DNA of 64,000 nucleotides, from contig JAFSMO010000016.1 of assembly GCA_017447865.1 (NCBI GenBank), positions 153,818-217,817 on the forward strand, given 5' to 3'. Under the pieces are notes generated by a model. It was not told the origin of the DNA, did no database searches, and saw only the letters and a program-made list of their open reading frames with translations. This DNA comes from Thermoguttaceae bacterium. GTDB lineage: Bacteria > Planctomycetota > Planctomycetia > Pirellulales > Thermoguttaceae. Positions 59,596 to 64,000 of the stretch are shown here, piece after piece. The translations under genes were made by a program, and so were the position numbers. Positions within the stretch are counted from its first letter, which is position 1. Every line of letters starts with the position of its first letter.

Positions 59596-60543
59596 ATGTT
59601 ACAAGTGATTCAGAATCATTTATTATTTTTTTTTCGACAAATACAATCCTTCTGGTTTTTTGCACGTGCAGCTTTCGCTTTTCCAGTTTGGTTGCCTGAA
59701 TTTCTCAGAATTACATGGAAGTACAATTTATATTATTACAATATTTTTTTATTTATGCCGTTTTTCTTTTTCTCAACCTTAAAGGGAAAAAGGATTTTGG
59801 AAGTGGGAGGCAGTGATTTGCCAGAAGAATTACTATTTAAAAAATTCAAGGCGACGAGCTGGACCTGTCTGGACTACCTGGACTGGTGGACGGATCCGGA
59901 TAGTTCCCAGACCAAAGGCGCTGTTTATCCACTTAAAGAGGCCTCGCCGGAACTTATTGCCCAGAAACACGTGGTTTTTAATGGAATGATCGAAAACTTG
60001 CCGGACTGTTTTGCAGGTCAATACGATTCTGTTGTTTCAATCTGTGCGATGGAACACATTCCCGATTTACCAAAAGCATTGGAGGTAATTTATAATGCCC
60101 TGAAACCTGGCGGAGAATTTTACACCTGTTTTGCTCCTGTTTATTCGGGAGATAAAGGAAACCATATTTTTGTGGAAACTGGTCCTAAACAGAAAAAGGT
60201 CGTTTTCAACGGGATTCCCCGAAACGGAATTCCAAGATGGGCGCATTTCCTGGTACAGGAAAAGGACCTGCGGGAAAAATTGCTGAAACTTTACCCCGAG
60301 GAATGGGTAAATACGATTTGTGATCAATGTTACCATTCCGATTTTATAAATCGCAAATTTTACGATGAATACATACAGATTTTCAAGGAAACACCTTTTG
60401 AAAATGTCAAGATTTTGAACTGGTTTCCTTCCTACATAACTCCCAGTGACAAGAAGAGACTTCGTGAAGTTTGCGCTCCTTTTAAATCGTTTGAATGGAA
60501 TGGGTTGATTATTTACGCCAAAAAGGCTAAAGGAACCAAATAA
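59596..60543 (+). CDS. SAM-dependent methyltransferase (class I)
   Basis: 315 residues. A hydrophobic N-terminal region (about 1-60) may associate with the membrane. Then the SAM-binding motif 'KRILEVGGSDLPEE', 'SICAMEHIPDLPKALEVIY' and 'ALKPGGEFYTCF' (motifs I, II-like, post-II). The acceptor is unreadable; the position between two GT21-like genes suggests methylation of the glycan or lipid product. Its TAA overlaps the next ATG by one base. The first 180 nt are strongly AT-rich. Confidence 0.82.
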   Translation: MLQVIQNHLLFFFRQIQSFWFFARAAFAFPVWLPEFLRITWKYNLYYYNIFLFMPFFFFSTLKGKRILEVGGSDLPEELLFKKFKATSWTCLDYLDWWTDPDSSQTKGAVYPLKEASPELIAQKHVVFNGMIENLPDCFAGQYDSVVSICAMEHIPDLPKALEVIYNALKPGGEFYTCFAPVYSGDKGNHIFVETGPKQKKVVFNGIPRNGIPRWAHFLVQEKDLREKLLKLYPEEWVNTICDQCYHSDFINRKFYDEYIQIFKETPFENVKILNWFPSYITPSDKKRLREVCAPFKSFEWNGLIIYAKKAKGTK

Positions 60544-61817
60544 TGTGCACTTTTTTTTCCATCACGTTGTTCATCGTGGTCCTCGCCATAGTTCTGGTCC
60601 ACTACATTTCCATGTACTGCTTTTTGTACAAAATGAAGCATAAAGGCTGGACCGAACCGAAAGAACCTTTTGAACCTAAAGTCGCCGTTCTGCTGGGGCT
60701 TCGAGGTGCCGATCCCTTCCTGAAATACTGCATTCAGGGGCTTCTTCAACAGAATTATTCCGACTATACGGTTTTTTTCATCGTCGATTCCCCTTCTGAC
60801 CCCGCGCTGCCAATCGTAACGGAGATTCTGGACCAGGAAAAGGTGAAAAGTCCAGGGTGCAAGTACGAAGTCGTCGTTGTAGATGAACACAGGGATTCAT
60901 GTGCTCTGAAATGCAATTCCCTGGTTCACATCATCGAAAAACTGGACGAATCGTTTCAGGTTGTGGCGATCCTTGATGCGGATACGCGCCCATTTCCCAC
61001 GTGGCTTCGTCAGCTCGTTGAGCCGCTTTCCGACCCACGTTTCGCTGCAACTTCGGGCCTTCGGTGGTATGTGCCGGAACGTAAAAATTGGGGGTCACTC
61101 ATCCGCATGCTCTGGAACGTGGCTGCGGTGAATCAGATGGTTTTCAGCCAGATTCCGTGGGGCGGCTCATTTGCGCTCAAACGTGAAGTTTTCTTTGAAG
61201 GGGGGCTTCTTGAGCGCTGGAAGCACTCGCTTTCAGACGACGTAACGTCATACTCAGCCGTGCAGTCAATGGGCGCACGAGTAATGGTCACGCCGTCTTT
61301 GTTGATGATCAACCACGAGTTTTGCCGCACGGCTTCATTTTATTCATGGGTCAAACGTCAGATCCTCATGGCAAAACTTTACCACCCGAATTGGGGACTC
61401 ATCGTCGGCCAGGCGTTTTTCCTCTTTATGCTTCCGACGACTGCGGCTGCGATGACGATTTATGGGCTGTGCGTGAAAAACTGGACGCTCACTGGCTGGA
61501 ATTTTGCATCATTTATGCTTTACGTCCTGGGAGTCTTTTTCGCTTTCGTGATCATGGACGGCTCCGTGCGTCGGTTTTTGCGGCAAAAAGGGAATTTGAT
61601 TCCCCGCCAGACGATCCTGGGCCTTACCAAAACGGTCTTTGCGATCGTACTCACCCAAGTGGTGTACACCTTGGCCATTTGTCGAGTTTTCGGAATGAAA
61701 AAGACGGACTGGCGGGGAATCACCTACCACATTTCCGCACCGTTTTCGATTCAGATGGAAAAATTCATCCCGTACTCCGAGATCGCCGCGAAAAATGAGA
61801 CAAAAGAGTCGCTTTAA
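60543..61817 (+). CDS. Membrane glycosyltransferase, GT21/HpnI (ceramide glucosyltransferase)-like, copy 2
   Basis: 424 residues with the same plan as the gene at 58294: N-terminal helix, 'VAVLLGLRGADPFLKYCIQG', 'VVAILDADTRPFPTWLRQLV', 'ATSGLRWYVPERKNWGSLI', 'WGGSFALKREVF', 'LSDDVTSYSAVQSMGARVMV', 'WVKRQILMAKLY', then three to four helices ending 'DWRGITYHI'. Clearly paralogous but diverged, so probably adding a different sugar. Translationally coupled to the methyltransferase. Confidence 0.85.
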   Translation: MCTFFSITLFIVVLAIVLVHYISMYCFLYKMKHKGWTEPKEPFEPKVAVLLGLRGADPFLKYCIQGLLQQNYSDYTVFFIVDSPSDPALPIVTEILDQEKVKSPGCKYEVVVVDEHRDSCALKCNSLVHIIEKLDESFQVVAILDADTRPFPTWLRQLVEPLSDPRFAATSGLRWYVPERKNWGSLIRMLWNVAAVNQMVFSQIPWGGSFALKREVFFEGGLLERWKHSLSDDVTSYSAVQSMGARVMVTPSLLMINHEFCRTASFYSWVKRQILMAKLYHPNWGLIVGQAFFLFMLPTTAAAMTIYGLCVKNWTLTGWNFASFMLYVLGVFFAFVIMDGSVRRFLRQKGNLIPRQTILGLTKTVFAIVLTQVVYTLAICRVFGMKKTDWRGITYHISAPFSIQMEKFIPYSEIAAKNETKESL

Positions 61818-61829
61818 GCGGCCTTCTGG

Positions 61830-62498
61830 TCACTGTTCCCGGAAAAGGTCTGCGATTTCCATCGGGGCGTGCACGATTTTTTTTGCATGATTCGCGCGCA
61901 GTTCTTCTTCCGGGCGAAACCCCCAAGTGACTCCGACCGCGTAAAAGCCCGCGTTCTGTGCCGTCTGCATGTCCGTTGAAGTGTCGCCGACGTACACGAT
62001 CTCGTCCGGCTGGACCCCCCACTGGTTCATGATGTACAGACCGCCGGTCGGGTCGGGCTTTTTGGGGAACACGCCGTCTTTTTGGCCCACCACCTCGTCA
62101 AAAGTCCAGGCTCCGAGCAGTTTGGCGACGCAGCGTTCCGTACAGGGCGCGGGTTTGTTCGAGAAAACGCCCTTTTTCACCCCGCGGCGGGTGATCTCGT
62201 CCAGAAGTTCCGGGATCCCGGGATACGGCCGGGTTTTGTGGTCCCAGTTCTGCGCGTACTCGTCCGAGTAGGCCTTCAGAAACTGCGCCACAAATTCCGG
62301 GTCATGAACCACCTCTTTGGGGAGGATCCGCTCCATGAGGACCTTGACGCCGTCGCCGACGAAATATTTGTACTGATCCACCGGATGCGTGGGGAAGTTC
62401 ATCCTCGCCAGCGCCGCGTTTGCTGCGTCCGCAATGTCCGCCAAAGAATTGAGCAGTGTACCGTCCAAATCGAAGATGATTCCGCGAAATTTCGTCAT
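61830..62498 (-). CDS. HAD-family phosphatase (phosphoglycolate phosphatase-like)
   Basis: 222 residues with all HAD motifs: I 'IIFDLDGTLLNS', II 'GVFSNKPAP', III Lys in 'FPKKPDPTG', IV 'IVYVGDTSTDMQTA'. The helical cap between motif I and II fits the Gph/PGPase subgroup, which detoxifies 2-phosphoglycolate. Substrate specificity in this family cannot be read reliably from sequence. Monocistronic with a near-consensus promoter; convergent with the glycosyltransferase operon (12-nt gap). Confidence 0.9.
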   Translation of the reverse strand: MTKFRGIIFDLDGTLLNSLADIADAANAALARMNFPTHPVDQYKYFVGDGVKVLMERILPKEVVHDPEFVAQFLKAYSDEYAQNWDHKTRPYPGIPELLDEITRRGVKKGVFSNKPAPCTERCVAKLLGAWTFDEVVGQKDGVFPKKPDPTGGLYIMNQWGVQPDEIVYVGDTSTDMQTAQNAGFYAVGVTWGFRPEEELRANHAKKIVHAPMEIADLFREQ

Positions 62499-62524
62499 TT
62501 TTTGAGCCTTTCTTTTTGGCCTTC

Positions 62525-62552
62525 ATTTTAACAGAAATTTGCTGTTTGTCAA
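62525..62552 (-). promoter_or_regulatory. Predicted promoter of the HAD phosphatase
   Basis: Minus strand TTGACA (62547-62552), 16-nt spacer, TAAAAT (62525-62530), 26 nt before the ATG. Confidence 0.7.
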
Positions 62553-62600
62553 GGACCGCGAGCTTCATCTGAATTAATCCCCTAATCTCCCTAATTTTTT

Positions 62601-62641
62601 TCCCTCCCCCACTTGCGCAAGTGGAGGGTTTGTGTTAATAT
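62601..62641 (+). promoter_or_regulatory. Predicted promoter of the DUF4886 gene with C tract and overlapping palindrome
   Basis: Five C (62606-62610), TTGCGC (62613-62618), 17-nt spacer, TAATAT (62636-62641). The -35 lies inside the palindrome ACTTGCGCAAGT, flanked by C-rich and G-rich arms. Confidence 0.55.
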
Positions 62642-62693
62642 TAAATATTGAGTCATTTTTTTCCTGCCTGTTTTTTACTTGAAGGTTTCAAAC

Positions 62694-63524
62694 ATGAAAA
62701 AGAAAATTTTCGTCGTTTCCCTGTTTTTGATTCTCGCATTGAGTTTTGGCCTCCTTCCCACTCAGGCCCAAGAGGCAGCGCCGGCCAAAAAGACCGTCAA
62801 GATCCTGACGATCGGGAACAGTTTCGCGGAGTCTCTGCACCGCTATTTTCCGCAGGTCGTGGCCTCGACGGGCGACTGCGAGCTGGTCTTCGGCTGTCTG
62901 AACATCGGCGGCTGCTCCTTTGAACGTCACTGGGGCAACATCGAGAAAGAAATCGCCGACCCCACCACACCAGCGTATTTCAAGGAGACGTACCTGAGCA
63001 AGATCAAAAGCCAGGACTGGGATTTCATCTCCATCCAGCAGGTGAGCGGCAAAAGCTGGATCTACGACTCGTACCAGCCGTTTGCGGACAAAATGATCGA
63101 GTTCCTCAAGGCGAATTCCAACGCGGAAATCGTGATCCAGCAGACGTGGGCGTACCACCCGACCGAAAAACGCCTCGTGGGGTGGGGTTTCCCGCAGCGC
63201 GAAATGTACGAGAAACTGACCGACGCTTACAATACGCTGGCAAAAAAGCACTCGCTGCGCGTCATTCCGACCGGCGACGCTGTTCAGCTTGCGCGTGAAA
63301 CGGAGCCCGGCGGTTACGATCCGGCAGACCCGACCAAAATCTTCACCTCGGACGGTGCCCACCTGAACGCCCGCGGCCAGTATTTGCAGGCGTGCGTCTG
63401 GTTTGGAATGCTTTTCGACGAGCCCGTTTCCAAGGTGAAGTTCCAGCCGAAAGAACTGACCGCGGAAGACGCGGCTTTCCTGCGTGAAGTGGCTCAAAAA
63501 GCGATCGACGCGAGAAAGAATTAA
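62694..63524 (+). CDS. Secreted SGNH/DUF4886-like protein
   Basis: 276 residues from the ATG at 62694. Signal peptide 'IFVVSLFLILALSFGLL' with cleavage near 'TQAQ'. The mature start 'KILTIGNSFAESLHRYFPQV' has the GNS-type block I of SGNH-like DUF4886 proteins. 'CLNIGGCSFERHW' and the C-terminal 'SDGAHLNARGQYL' (D-x-x-H block V) complete the pattern. Probably an extracytoplasmic esterase or deacetylase on polysaccharide, a role known for some SGNH relatives. Substrate unknown. Confidence 0.8.
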   Translation: MKKKIFVVSLFLILALSFGLLPTQAQEAAPAKKTVKILTIGNSFAESLHRYFPQVVASTGDCELVFGCLNIGGCSFERHWGNIEKEIADPTTPAYFKETYLSKIKSQDWDFISIQQVSGKSWIYDSYQPFADKMIEFLKANSNAEIVIQQTWAYHPTEKRLVGWGFPQREMYEKLTDAYNTLAKKHSLRVIPTGDAVQLARETEPGGYDPADPTKIFTSDGAHLNARGQYLQACVWFGMLFDEPVSKVKFQPKELTAEDAAFLREVAQKAIDARKN

Positions 63525-63628
63525 ACCCCAAACGGATCTCAGCGGTCATGAAAATTAAAAACCACGGCCGCTGAGTCCTGATCCACCGAAATTTCAGCAC
63601 TGCATTTCGTAAATCACGGAGTGGAATC

Positions 63629-64000
63629 ATGCCCAATCCATTTGACGAAAATCCTTTTTCTCCGAAATCAGAACCCGCCAAATCCTCCAAACCGCCCGTT
63701 CCGCCGCCGGTTCCGGAGAGTACGAATCCATGGGTCGATCTGGACTTTAGTGCTTCAAGTTCCAACCCAGGTTCCAAATCCTCGATCCAAAAGTCCAAAA
63801 AGTCTGAAGCCAAGAAAAGCTCCGACAGTTCGATCATTTCGCACTTGAGTTCCATCTTCCCGAAGTCAAAACCTTCCACTCCGCCCAAGGCTCCAACTCC
63901 CTTTGATTTAGGCGCGGCACTGGCCTCTGCGTCGGCTCCGGCTCCTGGTTTAGAACCAGCCCCGGCACCAGCTCCAGCACCAGCTCCTGCACCAGCTCCA
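63629..64000 (+). CDS. Pro/Ala/Ser-rich protein, 3' partial
   Basis: An open frame of 124 codons running off the window, starting ATG at 63629 with GGAG 7 nt upstream. It begins 'MPNPFDENPFSPKSEP' and is rich in Ser, Pro and Lys ('PGSKSSIQKSKKSEAKKSS'), then passes into a Pro-Ala repeat ('PAPAPAPAPAPAP') encoded by CCAGCTCCAGCA-type units up to the last base. No domain recognised. The N-terminal part is probably a disordered linker of a larger protein. About 100 nt after the DUF4886 gene. Confidence 0.65.
   Translation, partial: MPNPFDENPFSPKSEPAKSSKPPVPPPVPESTNPWVDLDFSASSSNPGSKSSIQKSKKSEAKKSSDSSIISHLSSIFPKSKPSTPPKAPTPFDLGAALASASAPAPGLEPAPAPAPAPAPAPAP

Overview
The window reads as a chromosomal segment (roughly 55-57 % G+C by eye, with AT-rich patches) of a Gram-negative bacterium, most likely a planctomycete of the Pirellulales type. 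Supporting signs are a hydrazine-synthase-alpha-like c-type cytochrome protein, a PEP-CTERM surface protein, a GH10-like protein of the degenerate kind seen in Pirellulales, LpoB-like and LolCDE-like envelope systems, a DnaA with a diverged DNA-binding signature, and a flagellar operon. This lineage call is inference from gene content; no rRNA is present.

Layout. 1-2933: end of a flagellar operon (a FliF/FliG-like reading frame cut by the window edge, fliH, fliI). 2961-12635 (minus): cytochrome-type HZS-alpha-like protein, dnaE, and a tightly overlapping Fe-S trio (aldo/keto reductase, NapH-like membrane ferredoxin, NapG-like ferredoxin). 12855-16201: LpoB-like lipoprotein, COG3014-like lipoprotein, metallophosphoesterase. 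16573-17769: pgk. 17770-19616: AT-richer islet with a GT2 glycosyltransferase and what look like decayed coding remnants. 19617-24485: nitroreductase, YhaM-like exonuclease, dnaA, thermonuclease, tRNA-His. 24548-28868: deoxyribosyltransferase-like protein plus FHA protein, GNAT, metallo-hydrolase, orphan ABC ATPase, def. 28902-31690: adenosine-deaminase-like protein, mtnA, TlpA-like lipoprotein. 31802-33721 (minus): RsbW-like kinase, STAS protein and an alpha/beta hydrolase. 33982-38618 (minus): GH123/DUF4091 enzyme and an autotransporter-like PEP-CTERM protein. 38764-43742 (minus): cysC and a type III restriction-modification system. 43902-46712: tRNA-Lys and a LolC/LolD-type ABC exporter. 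46756-52104: Tad/Flp pilus genes in two divergent blocks. 52263-54977: ilvE, purC, DUF374 acyltransferase. 55198-61817: a likely glycolipid/glycan cluster (GH10-like protein, thioester-reductase-like SDR, two GT21-like glycosyltransferases, methyltransferase). 61830-64000: HAD phosphatase, SGNH/DUF4886 protein, start of a Pro/Ala-rich protein.

Patterns above gene level. (1) At least eight intergenic promoters carry a run of 5-9 C or G ending just before the -35 position, nearly always 22-23 nt upstream of a TATAAT-like -10. (2) Heptanucleotide tandem repeats occur at four unrelated intergenic spots. (3) The type III mod gene starts inside a (GACA)5 tract, which predicts phase variation, and its central recognition region is far more AT-rich than its ends. 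The best candidates for an undescribed system are the 55.2-61.8 kb glycolipid-like cluster and the possible FliF-FliG fusion at the left edge.
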